The notes under the pieces are model-generated. The model was given only the letters and a program-made list of their open reading frames with translations, had not been told where the DNA came from and made no database searches. Position numbers and translations under genes: made by a program. Shown piece after piece: positions 8,864 through 16,637 of a DNA stretch of 64,000 nucleotides. Source of the stretch: Streptomyces sp. NBC_00775 (GTDB lineage Bacteria > Actinomycetota > Actinomycetes > Streptomycetales > Streptomycetaceae); NCBI RefSeq assembly GCF_036347135.1, contig NZ_CP108938.1, positions 6,820,001 through 6,884,000 on the forward strand, given 5' to 3'. Every line of letters starts with the position of its first letter. Positions within the stretch are counted from its first letter, which is position 1.

Positions 8864-9888
8864 TGGGACTTCCTCAGACGTCGGGTGAGCAGGAGATTGA
8901 TCACGGCGACGATCAGCAGGATCAGGAACATCGACCAGGCGATCGCGGACGCCTTGCCGAGGTTGCCGATGATCCAGCCCTGGTCGTACATGTACAGGCC
9001 GAGCGTCTGGAACTGGTGCCCGGAGCCGCCCTTCGAACCGCTGAGCCCGCCGAACAGCAGCGGCTCGCCGAAGAGCTGGGTCGCGCCGATGGTGGAGACG
9101 ACCACCGTGAACAGGATCGTCGGCCGCAGCATCGGGATGGTGACGTGCCGGAACTGCTGCCAGCGGTTGGCGCCGTCCAGCGCCGCCGACTCGTACAGGT
9201 CGGTCGGGATCGCCTGCATCGCGGCGAGGTAGATCAGCGCGTTGTAGCCGGTCCACCGCCAGATCACGATCGAGGAGACCGCGAACTGCGAACCCCAGTC
9301 GGACTCACGCCAGTTGATCGGGTCGACCCCGACGAAGTGCAGCAGCCAGTTGATCATGCCGCCGTCCCACGAGTACAGCAGCGTGAAGACGAGCGTCGCC
9401 GCCGCCACCGAGGTGGCGTACGGGGTGAGCATCACGACCCGCCACACGGTCGAGCCGCGCAGCCGGTAGTTGAGCAGATGCGCGATCGCGATCGCCATCA
9501 GCAGCTGCGGCACCGTGGAGATCAGGCCGATGGTGAAGGTGTTCTTCAGGGCGTTCCAGAAGAAGTCCGAGGACCACAGGTTCTTGTAGTTGTCCAGGCC
9601 CGCCCAGGTCTGGTGGTCCAGCGAGGCCAGCTGCACGTCATGCAGCGAGTACCAGGCCGTGTACAGCAGCGGGATGAGCCCGAAGGCCCCGAAGATGATG
9701 AAGAAGGGGGCGATGAACGCGTACGGCGACGCCTTCATGTCCCAGCGGTACAGCCGGCTGCGCCACGAACTCGAGCCCGGGGGCGGCGTACCGCGACCGT
9801 GAGCGCCCCCCGCCGCGCCCGGCTTGGAGCCGGGCGCGGCGTCAGCACTCGGCGCGGGTTGCGCGAGAGCCTGCTTGGAGCTGGTCAC
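8860..9888 (-). CDS. cebF: Cellobiose ABC transporter permease CebF
   Basis: A 342-residue MalF-type permease. I chose the GTG at 9888 because it overlaps the cebE stop (GTGA) and gives a normal CebF length; the frame stays open upstream only inside cebE. The N-terminal ~45 residues are Ala/Pro/Gly-rich, then the first span is SPYAFIAPFFIIFGAFGLIP. Further spans and the EAA motif (ESAALDGANRWQQFRHVTIP) follow. With CebG it forms the membrane channel for cellobiose/cellotriose. Confidence 0.92.
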   Translation of the reverse strand: MTSSKQALAQPAPSADAAPGSKPGAAGGAHGRGTPPPGSSSWRSRLYRWDMKASPYAFIAPFFIIFGAFGLIPLLYTAWYSLHDVQLASLDHQTWAGLDNYKNLWSSDFFWNALKNTFTIGLISTVPQLLMAIAIAHLLNYRLRGSTVWRVVMLTPYATSVAAATLVFTLLYSWDGGMINWLLHFVGVDPINWRESDWGSQFAVSSIVIWRWTGYNALIYLAAMQAIPTDLYESAALDGANRWQQFRHVTIPMLRPTILFTVVVSTIGATQLFGEPLLFGGLSGSKGGSGHQFQTLGLYMYDQGWIIGNLGKASAIAWSMFLILLIVAVINLLLTRRLRKSQ

Positions 9889-11210
9889 TGGCCGAGCACG
9901 TCCTTGATTTCGTTCGTGGCCGCCGACCAGCCCTGGGCAGGGGTCTTGCCCTTCTGCTCGACCTGGAGGATGCCCACGTCGGTGATCGCGGTGCCGATCG
10001 GCTGGTCCTTCGTGCCGAAGTACTGCGTCGGGATGGTCTTCGCCGAGTCGGAGAAGATCTGCGCGATCGGCGCGTTCGAGAAGTACGCCGTGGTGTCCGC
10101 CAGCGGCTTCAGGCTCGCGTACGCCGACGGGGTCGACGGGAAGCTCGCCTGCTTGGCGAAGACCTTCGCCTGCTGCTCGGGCGCGGTCAGCCACTTCGCC
10201 AGCGCGATGGCCTCCTTCTGGTGCTTGCCCGCCGTCGGCACACCGATGAACGAGCCGCCCCAGTTGGCCGCGGTGGGCGCCGCCGCCACGTCCCACTTGC
10301 CCTTGCCGGAGTCACCCGACTTTTCCTCGATGTAGCCGATCATCCACGCGGGGCAGGCCACCGTCGCGAACGTGGCGTTCGAGAAGGCCTTGTTCCACGG
10401 GTCCTCGAACTGCTTCAGCTTCGCCGACATATTGCTGGTCGCGACCGTCATCGCGTTGTTCCAGGCCGACTTCACGCCCGTGGACTTGTCCCAGATGACG
10501 TTGCCGTCCTTGTCGTAGTACCGCTGGCTCTCGCCACCGAGCGCGGCGTTGTAGACCGAGGAGGCGGAGTCCACGAACTTGGTGCCGCTGGGCGCCTTCT
10601 TCATGTACTCCTTGCCGAGCGCGACGTACTTGGACCAGTCGCCCTTCCACTGCGCGGCGAGCTTGGTGCGGTCCGTCTCCAGACCGGCCTTCTCGAAGAG
10701 GTCCTTGCGGTAGCAGATCGCCATCGGGCCGATGTCGGTGCCGAGCGCGATCGTCTTGCCGTCCTTGGTGGTGGCCTGCGCCAGCTTCCAGTCCAGCCAC
10801 TGGGACTTGTCGACCTCCTTGCCCAGGTCGACGAACTTGTCGGCCTGCGTCTGGACGGCCTCGGTGACGTTGCCGACCTCGATCGCCTGGATGTCGTCGG
10901 TACCGGAACCGGCCTGCAGACGTGTGAGCGTCTTGGGCCAGTACACGTCGGTCTTGGTGGTGACGTTCTCCTTGATAGAGATGTTCGGGTGCAGCTTCAT
11001 GTACTCGTCGTAGAGGCCGGCCTGCTTGTAGCCGAAGACGCCGAAAGTACCGATGGTCAGCGTGGTCGTGCCCTTGCCGCCGCCTCCGCCGCCGTCCGAC
11101 GACCCCTTGTCTTTCGAGTCGCTGGCGCAGCCGGCCAGCAGCCCTGTGGTCAGCGCGGCGACGGCCGCGAGGGCCCCCAGCCTGCGGGACCGACGGGTAC
11201 TCGTGCGCAT
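9885..11210 (-). CDS. cebE: Cellobiose-binding lipoprotein CebE
   Basis: This is a 441-residue extracellular solute-binding protein of the SBP_bac_1 cluster. The signal peptide ends in lipobox LLAGC (Cys ~28), followed by a Ser/Gly spacer. The mature region starts TTTLTIGTFGVFGYKQAG and has several Trp/Tyr residues suited to stacking on sugars. It is the first gene of cebE-cebF-cebG, coupled to cebF by a GTGA overlap. A perfect CebR palindrome lies 115 bp upstream. Assignment rests on gene order, divergent cebR and the operator. Confidence 0.93.
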   Translation of the reverse strand: MRTSTRRSRRLGALAAVAALTTGLLAGCASDSKDKGSSDGGGGGGKGTTTLTIGTFGVFGYKQAGLYDEYMKLHPNISIKENVTTKTDVYWPKTLTRLQAGSGTDDIQAIEVGNVTEAVQTQADKFVDLGKEVDKSQWLDWKLAQATTKDGKTIALGTDIGPMAICYRKDLFEKAGLETDRTKLAAQWKGDWSKYVALGKEYMKKAPSGTKFVDSASSVYNAALGGESQRYYDKDGNVIWDKSTGVKSAWNNAMTVATSNMSAKLKQFEDPWNKAFSNATFATVACPAWMIGYIEEKSGDSGKGKWDVAAAPTAANWGGSFIGVPTAGKHQKEAIALAKWLTAPEQQAKVFAKQASFPSTPSAYASLKPLADTTAYFSNAPIAQIFSDSAKTIPTQYFGTKDQPIGTAITDVGILQVEQKGKTPAQGWSAATNEIKDVLGQ

Positions 11211-11324
11211 TGCGTCCTCCTGTTGCCTGACGTGCCGACCCCCCGGCCAACTGCTCTGTTGGGCCCGTTGGTTCTCGCTGCGGCTCGGGCGGGGAACGTG
11301 CGGGATGTGTATGTGTCAGGTACT

Positions 11325-11340
11325 GTGGGAGCGCTCCCAC
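11325..11340. promoter_or_regulatory. Perfect CebR operator upstream of cebE
   Basis: GTGGGAGCGCTCCCAC is a 16-bp perfect palindrome containing the full CebR consensus. It lies in the 495-bp divergent region between cebE (start 11210) and cebR (start 11706). A half-site TGGGAGCGC occurs at 11387-11395. Known biology: CebR releases the site when cellobiose or cellotriose binds. Confidence 0.95.
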
Positions 11341-11529
11341 AGGTGATGTGTTGAAGAGTCGTCGGTCCGGGCGGGGGTGTCAAGGGTGGGAGCGCGGAGA
11401 GATGCGTTCAGTTATCGGCCTGTTAACTAACCGCGGGGGACGGGTCGGAGGGGGCTGCGGGGCGGAGGCAGTGGTGGCTCGTCTCAGTGTGACTTGCCGG
11501 CTCCGGGTGGTGGCCTCGGGTGGTGGCGC

Positions 11530-11583
11530 GGGCGGTTGCCGGGCGGTGGCCAGGCGATGGTTCGGGCGGTTGCCGGGCGGTGG
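11530..11583. repeat. 34-bp-period direct repeat before cebR
   Basis: The same 20 bases (starting GGGCGGTTGCC and ending GGGCGGTGG) occur at 11530-11549 and 11564-11583. Related GGTGG-rich text extends from about 11505 to 11610. It lies 120-175 bp upstream of cebR. Possibly only a slippage product. Confidence 0.6.
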
Positions 11584-11705
11584 TTCGGATGGCGGCCAGG
11601 CGGGGGCAGGGCGAGGTCGGCGCGATCGCCGGGCTTCTGTCCATGAACGGGACTGTTAGATTCCAGGCCAGTCGCGCAGCGCGCGGTGTCGACGGGAGGC
11701 GGACC

Positions 11706-12761
11706 ATGGCAAGCCACGGAGCGCGGGGCCGGGGTGGCGGCCGGCCGACCTTGGAAGAGGTCGCGGCACGCGCCGGAGTGGGCCGCGGCACGGTCTCCCG
11801 GGTGATCAACGGCTCCCCAAGGGTCAGCGACGCGACCCGCGCCGCCGTCGAGGCGGCGGTCGCGGAACTCGGCTACGTCCCCAACACGGCGGCCCGCGCC
11901 CTCGCCGCGAACCGCACGGACGCGATCGCCCTGGTCGTCCCCGAGCCGGAGACCCGCTTCTTCGCGGAGCCGTACTTCTCCGACATGCTCAAGGGCGTGG
12001 GGTCCGAACTCTCCGAAACCGAGATGCAGCTCCTGCTGATCTTCGCGGGCAGCGACCGGGAGCGGCAGCGGCTGGCCCAGTATCTGGCGGCCCACCGGGT
12101 GGACGGCGTCCTCCTGGTCTCGGTCCACGCGGACGACCCCCTCCCCGACCTGCTCGCCCAGCTGGAGATCCCGGCCGTCATCAGCGGCCGCCGCTCGGCC
12201 GACGAGACGCTGCCGTCCGTGGACTCCGACAACTACGGCGGGGGCCGCGCGGCGATCGAGCACCTGATGGCCCGGGGGCGCCGCACGATCGCCCACATCG
12301 CGGGGCGTCTCGACGTCTACGGTGCCCAGCGCCGCGTCGACGGCTACCGCGAGGCGCTGCTCGACGCGGGCCGCGAGGTGGACGAGCGGCTGATCGTCAC
12401 CGGCGACTTTACGGAGGAGGGCGGCCGCCGTGCGATGACCCAGCTCCTGGAGCACTGCCCCGACCTCGACGCGGTCTTCGCCGGCTCCGACGTCATGGCG
12501 GCCGGCGCCCGCCAGGTCCTGCGCGAGGAGGGGCGCCGTATACCCGACGACGTGGCGCTGATCGGCTACGACGACTCCGCCATCGCCCGCCACATGGACC
12601 CGCCCCTGACCAGCGTCCGCCAGCCGATCGAGGAAATGGGCCGCGCGATGATCGACCTCCTCCTCGGCGAGATCGCGGACCGCCGGCCAGCGGTGTCGCG
12701 CGGGCTGGAGAAGCGGCAGCTGGTGCTGCCGGCGGAGCTGGTGGTGCGGGAGTCGTCGTAG
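11706..12761 (+). CDS. cebR: LacI-family cellobiose repressor CebR
   Basis: A 351-residue LacI/GalR regulator. The DNA-binding helix-turn-helix and hinge are at ~16-70 (TLEEVAARAGVGRGTVSRVI, then SPRVSDATRAAVE). The periplasmic-binding-type effector domain follows. ATG 11706 is preceded by GGGAGGCGG; the frame extends upstream but without homology. Known role: represses the ceb genes and, in plant pathogens of the genus, other cellulose and virulence genes; cello-oligosaccharides release it. Both operators in this window match its consensus. Confidence 0.94.
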   Translation: MASHGARGRGGGRPTLEEVAARAGVGRGTVSRVINGSPRVSDATRAAVEAAVAELGYVPNTAARALAANRTDAIALVVPEPETRFFAEPYFSDMLKGVGSELSETEMQLLLIFAGSDRERQRLAQYLAAHRVDGVLLVSVHADDPLPDLLAQLEIPAVISGRRSADETLPSVDSDNYGGGRAAIEHLMARGRRTIAHIAGRLDVYGAQRRVDGYREALLDAGREVDERLIVTGDFTEEGGRRAMTQLLEHCPDLDAVFAGSDVMAAGARQVLREEGRRIPDDVALIGYDDSAIARHMDPPLTSVRQPIEEMGRAMIDLLLGEIADRRPAVSRGLEKRQLVLPAELVVRESS

Positions 12762-12771
12762 GGCGTGCGGT

Positions 12772-12864
12772 GTCCGGTCGTGCGACGTCGTACGCGCCGG
12801 TCGTATGACGCCGTACGCGCCGGTGGTACGCCGTCGTGCGCGTCGGTGGTACGACGTCTCGTGC
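12772..12864. repeat. Four-copy 23-bp minisatellite
   Basis: Four imperfect tandem units lie at 12772-12795, 12796-12818, 12819-12841 and 12842-12864. Each resembles G(C/T)CGGT(C/G)GTACGACGTCGTACGC. They fill almost the whole 107-bp gap between convergent cebR and the SUKH gene. Internal CGTACG-like dyads allow hairpins, so the array might act as a terminator. Confidence 0.8.
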
Positions 12865-12868
12865 CCGG

Positions 12869-13303
12869 CTACCGGTACCAGTCGTCCCCGTCGCCCCCGA
12901 GCGCCCGCCCGAGGTAGTCCCGCAGGTCCCGTGCGGCCCAGCGCCGGCTGTCGTCCTCGTGGTCCCATACGAAGATGTCGGCGCGCGGGGGTGTCCGCAC
13001 GAACGCGAACTGGTCACCGCCGCCGTTGCCGCCGAAGAAGAGCAGGGGCTCGAAGGGCATGTAGAGCTCGGCGAACGACGGGTCCGACCGGAAGAGAAGG
13101 TTCTGCTCGACGATCTGCTCCAGGTCCCAGACGGTGTCGACCCCGTCGGGAGCCTCGATGCCGTCCGTCTCCCGCAGCAGTTCGGCCAGCTCCTCCGGCA
13201 GCCGACAGCCGAGCCGTGTCTCGGCGGCAGCGAGCGCGCTCTCCTCGACGGGGGTCCGGAACCCGGCCTCGGGCGATGCCTGACCTGCGGCTTCTCTCCA
13301 CAT
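12869..13303 (-). CDS. SMI1/KNR4 (SUKH) family protein
   Basis: The 144-residue product shows the SUKH pattern: early ALAAAETRLGCRLPEELAELL, then a Gly-rich core (LLFFGGNGGGDQFAF) and the terminal WAARDLRDYL. No signal peptide is visible. Many SUKH proteins are immunity factors for secreted or contact-dependent toxins, but stand-alone copies are frequent and no toxin gene is adjacent. It diverges from a kinase-like gene: the starts are only about 20 bp apart, so the promoters must overlap the opposing coding regions. Immunity is a family-based guess. Confidence 0.8.
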   Translation of the reverse strand: MWREAAGQASPEAGFRTPVEESALAAAETRLGCRLPEELAELLRETDGIEAPDGVDTVWDLEQIVEQNLLFRSDPSFAELYMPFEPLLFFGGNGGGDQFAFVRTPPRADIFVWDHEDDSRRWAARDLRDYLGRALGGDGDDWYR

Positions 13304-13322
13304 GGGGGCAGGGTATTACGGC

Positions 13323-14168
13323 ATGGTGGCGAGCATGGTCCTGCATCCCTTGCTCGGAGTTGATGAAGTGCCCGCCGTGGAACCGTACTTGGGTCGTGTG
13401 GGCGAGGTGTTCAAGGTGTTCAGGGAGCAGGACTCGGGGTGTGTGTCGTACGGGGTGCGGCTGCTCGACGGTGCGCGGTGGTTCGTCAAGGCGTCGGTCA
13501 ACGACCGTGCACGGCGTTCACTCGATCGAGGATGGGCATTTCACCGGGCCGTACGGCACTCGGCGATCGTCCCCCAGGTCCACCGGATCGCCGTGCGCGG
13601 AGGCGGCGGCTGGGCGGTCGTGATGCCCTGGCGGGAGGGCGAGGTGCTGTACCACGCCACTGTGGACGGTCCCCGCGACCGTACGAGCCCGGGCAGCCCA
13701 ATGGCCCGCTTCCGCGCCCTGCCCGCCGCCCGCGTACTGCGTGCCTTCGACCGGGTCCTGGACGCGCACCTCGCGGTGGAGGCCGCCGGCCATGTCGCCG
13801 TTGACTTCTACGACGGCGCGCTGCTCTACGACTTCGCCGCCGACACGGCCCATCTCATCGACCTCGACGAGTACCGGCCGGGTCCCTTCGAGGTGGAGGA
13901 CGAACGGCTGCCGGGCTCCCGGCGGTTCATGGCCCCCGAGGAGTTCGTGCGCGGGGCGGTCATCGACACCCGTACGACCGTCTTCACCCTCGGCCGCACC
14001 GCCCGGCTGCTCCTGGACGCGGGCGACGAGGAGCGCGCCTGGCGCGGCACACCGCAGCAGCTGGCGGTCGTCGAACGCGCCACGTTTCCCGACCCCGACG
14101 ACCGCTTCGCCGACGTCCACCGTTTCGCGGCGGCGTGGCGCGCGGCCAACGAGCCTCAGGAGACGTGA
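13323..14168 (+). CDS. Serine/threonine kinase-like protein
   Basis: About 281 residues with a protein-kinase-like fold. WFVKASVND supplies the probable ATP-binding Lys. VAVDFYDGALLYDF takes the catalytic-loop position, HLIDLDEYRPGPF the metal-binding position, and GSRRFMAPEEF a kinase-type APE motif, followed by VFTLGRTARLLLD. The normal HRD...N and DFG motifs are absent, so chemistry may differ from ordinary kinases. The frame opens at 13302; ATG 13323 has GGGGGCAGGG upstream and avoids overlap with the SUKH start, and ATG 13335 is also possible. Substrate unknown. Its 3' end overlaps an acetyltransferase remnant on the other strand by 13 nt. Confidence 0.75.
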   Translation: MVASMVLHPLLGVDEVPAVEPYLGRVGEVFKVFREQDSGCVSYGVRLLDGARWFVKASVNDRARRSLDRGWAFHRAVRHSAIVPQVHRIAVRGGGGWAVVMPWREGEVLYHATVDGPRDRTSPGSPMARFRALPAARVLRAFDRVLDAHLAVEAAGHVAVDFYDGALLYDFAADTAHLIDLDEYRPGPFEVEDERLPGSRRFMAPEEFVRGAVIDTRTTVFTLGRTARLLLDAGDEERAWRGTPQQLAVVERATFPDPDDRFADVHRFAAAWRAANEPQET

Positions 14169-14350
14169 GGTGACGGCCTTACGGTCAGTTCCCACCGGGC
14201 CTCGCCGCCATGGACGGTGCCGGTCGGGGACAGTCCCGCCGCCTCGGCGACGGCCGCGGAGGCGTGGTGGCCGGGGTGGATGCGGGCGAGGACGGTACGC
14301 ACGGACCGCTCCGCCGGCCACTCCACCAAGCCCCGGGCGGCCTCCTTAGG
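14156..14350 (-). pseudogene. C-terminal remnant of a GNAT acetyltransferase
   Basis: On the minus strand the frame reads RGLVEWPAERSVRTVLARIH, then PGHHASAAVAEAAGLSPTG and an RWELTV ending before the stop at 14156-14158. That is the last ~60 residues of a GNAT family N-acetyltransferase, including the HASAAVAEAAGL acetyl-CoA-side helix. Further upstream in the frame there is no acetyltransferase sequence, and no plausible start or ribosome site. The N-terminal acetyl-CoA-binding core is missing. I read this as a truncated gene left by a deletion next to the tRNA. Confidence 0.65.
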
Positions 14351-14460
14351 CGACTCTTGTCGGGCGGCCCCGGCGCAGGGCTCCGAGGGCGAAAGGTTCG
14401 GCGAGATGGCGCACGCGGGAAGGGTACGGGCTTCGGTGGTGCGTGGAACGTCCGGGAACG

Positions 14461-14502
14461 CAGTCAGCCGGTGACCTGTTCGAACAGGTCACCGGCTGAC
14501 TG
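14461..14502 (-). terminator. Perfect 42-bp palindrome after tRNA-His
   Basis: Bases 14461-14481 are the exact reverse complement of 14482-14502 (21 + 21, no spacer), with TTCGAA at the centre, so the RNA can form a long stem capped by a small loop. It begins 5 nt after the tRNA 3' end (14508) in the direction of tRNA transcription. Best explained as its terminator. Confidence 0.85.
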
Positions 14503-14507
14503 ATCAG

Positions 14508-14581
14508 GGTGAGTGACGGGACTTGAACCCGCGGCATCCTGGACCACAACCAGGTGCTCTACCAGCTGAGCTACACCCACC
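14508..14581 (-). tRNA. tRNA-His (GTG anticodon)
   Basis: The minus strand folds as a tRNA: acceptor GTGGGTG pairs with CACTCAC, the D arm has AGCTCAGCTGGTAGAGC, the anticodon loop is TTGTGGT with GUG, and the T arm has GGGTTCAAGTCCC. An extra G at 14581 faces C73 at 14508, the hallmark G-1:C73 pair of tRNA-His. CCA is not encoded. Confidence 0.96.
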
Positions 14582-14687
14582 ATGTCCGGTCTTGGTTTCC
14601 CTGACCGGCCGAGAAAAAGTGTACAGGGTCCGAAGGGGTGCTCGCGCACGGCTTTTTCGGGGGCCCCAGGAGGGCCCCGTCAAAGGC

Positions 14688-15290
14688 CTACTCGGCGGGC
14701 AGGACGTGCTTCGCCGCGATGGTGCGGGCGGTCTCCGAGTCGGGGCCGGGCTGGGGGACGAAGATCGCCTCGCGGTAGTAGCGGAGCTCGGCGATGGATT
14801 CGCGGATGTCGGCGAGGGCGCGGTGGTTGCCGTTCTTGTCCGGGCTGTTGAAGTACGCCCGGGGATACCAGCGGCGGGCCAGCTCCTTGACGGAGGAGAC
14901 GTCCACGATGCGGTAGTGGAGGTACTCCTCAACGGTGGGCATGTCACGGAGGAGGAAGCCGCGGTCCGTGCCCACCGAGTTCCCGCACAGCGGGGCCTTG
15001 CCCGGCTCCTTGACGTGCTCACGCACATAGGAGAGGACCTGCTCCTCAGCGTCCGCGAGAGTCGTGCCCGCGGCCAGCTCTTCGAGGAGGCCGGAGGCCG
15101 TGTGCATCTGGCGCACCACGTCCGGCATCGTCTCCAGCGCCGCGTCCGGCGGGCGGATCACGATGTCCACGCCTTCGCCGAGCACGTTCAGCTCCGAGTC
15201 GGTGACCAGTGCGGCCACCTCGATGAGCGCGTCATCCGACAGCGAGAGCCCGGTCATCTCGCAGTCGATCCACACCATGCGATCGTTCAT
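14688..15290 (-). CDS. orn: Oligoribonuclease
   Basis: The 200-residue DEDDh 3'-5' exoribonuclease degrades 2-5 nt RNAs, including pGpG left from c-di-GMP breakdown. Exo I is [11 protein letters not shown] (Asp and Glu), the Exo II Asp is in NSVGTDRGF, and Exo III is [11 protein letters not shown] with the catalytic His and Asp. ATG 15290 gives the usual family length; longer upstream frames are non-homologous. It lies between adpA and tRNA-His on the same strand, 108 nt after adpA but separated from it by a strong terminator. In S. coelicolor the homologue is needed for normal growth and aerial mycelium. Confidence 0.96.
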   Translation of the reverse strand: MNDRMVWIDCEMTGLSLSDDALIEVAALVTDSELNVLGEGVDIVIRPPDAALETMPDVVRQMHTASGLLEELAAGTTLADAEEQVLSYVREHVKEPGKAPLCGNSVGTDRGFLLRDMPTVEEYLHYRIVDVSSVKELARRWYPRAYFNSPDKNGNHRALADIRESIAELRYYREAIFVPQPGPDSETARTIAAKHVLPAE

Positions 15291-15349
15291 ATGTCTCACC
15301 CTACGGCTCGCTCCGGCCGACTGGACCCGCCCGTGCGCGCGGGCGCACG

Positions 15350-15387
15350 GGAAGGGGGCCCGCACCCCAAGGCGCGGGCCCCCTTCC
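15350..15387 (-). terminator. Terminator of adpA
   Basis: GGAAGGGGGCCCGC (15350-15363) pairs perfectly with GCGGGCCCCCTTCC (15374-15387) around a 10-nt loop. It starts 11 nt past the adpA stop and separates adpA from orn. Confidence 0.85.
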
Positions 15388-15398
15388 GGCGGGTACTG

Positions 15399-16637
15399 CT
15401 ACGGCGCACTCCGCTGCCCCGGCAGGCTCGGGCGGCCCGCCGCGTACAGCTCGGGCTTGCCCGAGTCCGTGGACAGAGACGCGGACGACGCGGCCGGGCC
15501 CAGGGCGCTCGCCGCCGCTGTGCGACGGGTCTGCATCGGGACCGGGCTCTCCTGGTGCACGGACGGTGGCGGTCCGGCCGGAGCCGCCGAGCTGTCCGTG
15601 TCCGACGAGCGGTCGGACTGCGGCCTGCGGGCGCGGTACGCCGCCCGGTACGCGGCCGGGGACGATCCCAGCTGGCGCCGGAAGTGACCCCGCAGCGCGA
15701 CCGGCGAGCGGAAGCCGCAGCGGCCCGCGACCTCGTCGACCGAGTAGTCGGAGGTCTCCAGGAGACGCTGTGCCTGCAGTACGCGCTGAGTGATCAGCCA
15801 CTGCAGGGGAGCGCTCCCCGTGAGCGAGCGGAACCGGCGGTCGAAGGTGCGCCGGCTCATGTACGCGCGTGCCGCCAGCGTCTCGACGTCGAACTGCTCA
15901 TGGAGGTGCTCCAGCGCCCAGGCGACGACCTCCGCGAGGGGGTCGGCGCCGATCTCCTCCGGCAGGGACCGGTCGAGATAGCGCTCCTGGCCGCCGCTGC
16001 GGCGCGGCGGGACCACCAGACGGCGGGCCAGGGCCCCGGCCGCTTCGTTGCCGTGGTCTGTCCGCACGATGTGCAGGCAGAGGTCGATTCCGGCCGCCGT
16101 TCCCGCCGATGTCAGGACGTCTCCGTCGTCCACGAAGAGTTCTCGTGGATCCACATGCACCGACGGATAGCGCTTGGCCAGCGTCGGTGCGTACATCCAG
16201 TGGGTCGTCGCCGGACGGCCGTCCAGTAAACCCGCCGCCGCGAGGACGAAGGCGCCGGTGCACAGCCCGACTATGCGGGCACCCTCCTCGTGCGCGCGGC
16301 GCAGTGCGTCGAGCGCGTCCTCCGGTGGTGGCGAAGTGATCGACCGCCAGGCGGGCACGACCACCGTGCCTGCCCGCGAGATCGCTTCCAGGCCATGTGG
16401 CGCGGTGAGTTCCAGGCCCCCTGTGGTCCGCAGTGGGCCTTCCTCGCCGGCGCACACCAGTAGGCGGTAGCGCGGCACGCCGGCGTCCTGGCGGTCAATC
16501 CCGAACACCGACAGCGGTATGGAACTCTCGAAGATGGGGCCGCCGCTGAACAGCAGCACCGCGACGATCTCCTTGCGGCGTCGCCCGGAAAGTTTCCGGG
16601 CCGCGGCTTCCGGCGCGGCAGTGGAGTCGTGGCTCAT
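15399..16637 (-). CDS. adpA: Developmental regulator AdpA (AraC/XylS type)
   Basis: The 412-residue protein has an N-terminal DJ-1/PfpI-type dimerisation domain (~25-200, with LCTGAFVLAAAGLLDG around the nucleophile-elbow position) and a C-terminal AraC DNA-binding domain (~225-330). The latter carries two helix-turn-helix units (LAARAYMSRRTFDRRFR; VDEVAGRCGFRSPVALRGHF). The tail is Ser/Ala/Pro-rich. Codon 137 (16227-16229) is TTA, the only in-frame TTA I found, so translation should need bldA tRNA-Leu, as in other Streptomyces. ATG 16637 has GGGGGG upstream. AdpA controls hundreds of genes for aerial growth and secondary metabolism. The orn neighbour supports the call. Confidence 0.96.
   Translation of the reverse strand: MSHDSTAAPEAAARKLSGRRRKEIVAVLLFSGGPIFESSIPLSVFGIDRQDAGVPRYRLLVCAGEEGPLRTTGGLELTAPHGLEAISRAGTVVVPAWRSITSPPPEDALDALRRAHEEGARIVGLCTGAFVLAAAGLLDGRPATTHWMYAPTLAKRYPSVHVDPRELFVDDGDVLTSAGTAAGIDLCLHIVRTDHGNEAAGALARRLVVPPRRSGGQERYLDRSLPEEIGADPLAEVVAWALEHLHEQFDVETLAARAYMSRRTFDRRFRSLTGSAPLQWLITQRVLQAQRLLETSDYSVDEVAGRCGFRSPVALRGHFRRQLGSSPAAYRAAYRARRPQSDRSSDTDSSAAPAGPPPSVHQESPVPMQTRRTAAASALGPAASSASLSTDSGKPELYAAGRPSLPGQRSAP

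Noticed and set aside
11387..11395. Third CebR operator upstream of cebR
   Set aside because: Only the half-site TGGGAGCGC is present; the other half is missing.
12772..12864. CRISPR array
   Set aside because: Units are directly adjacent with no unique spacers and are too diverged; no cas genes are present.
14464..14649. Short minus-strand frames over the tRNA-His gene
   Set aside because: They cover a structurally complete tRNA and have no coding features.
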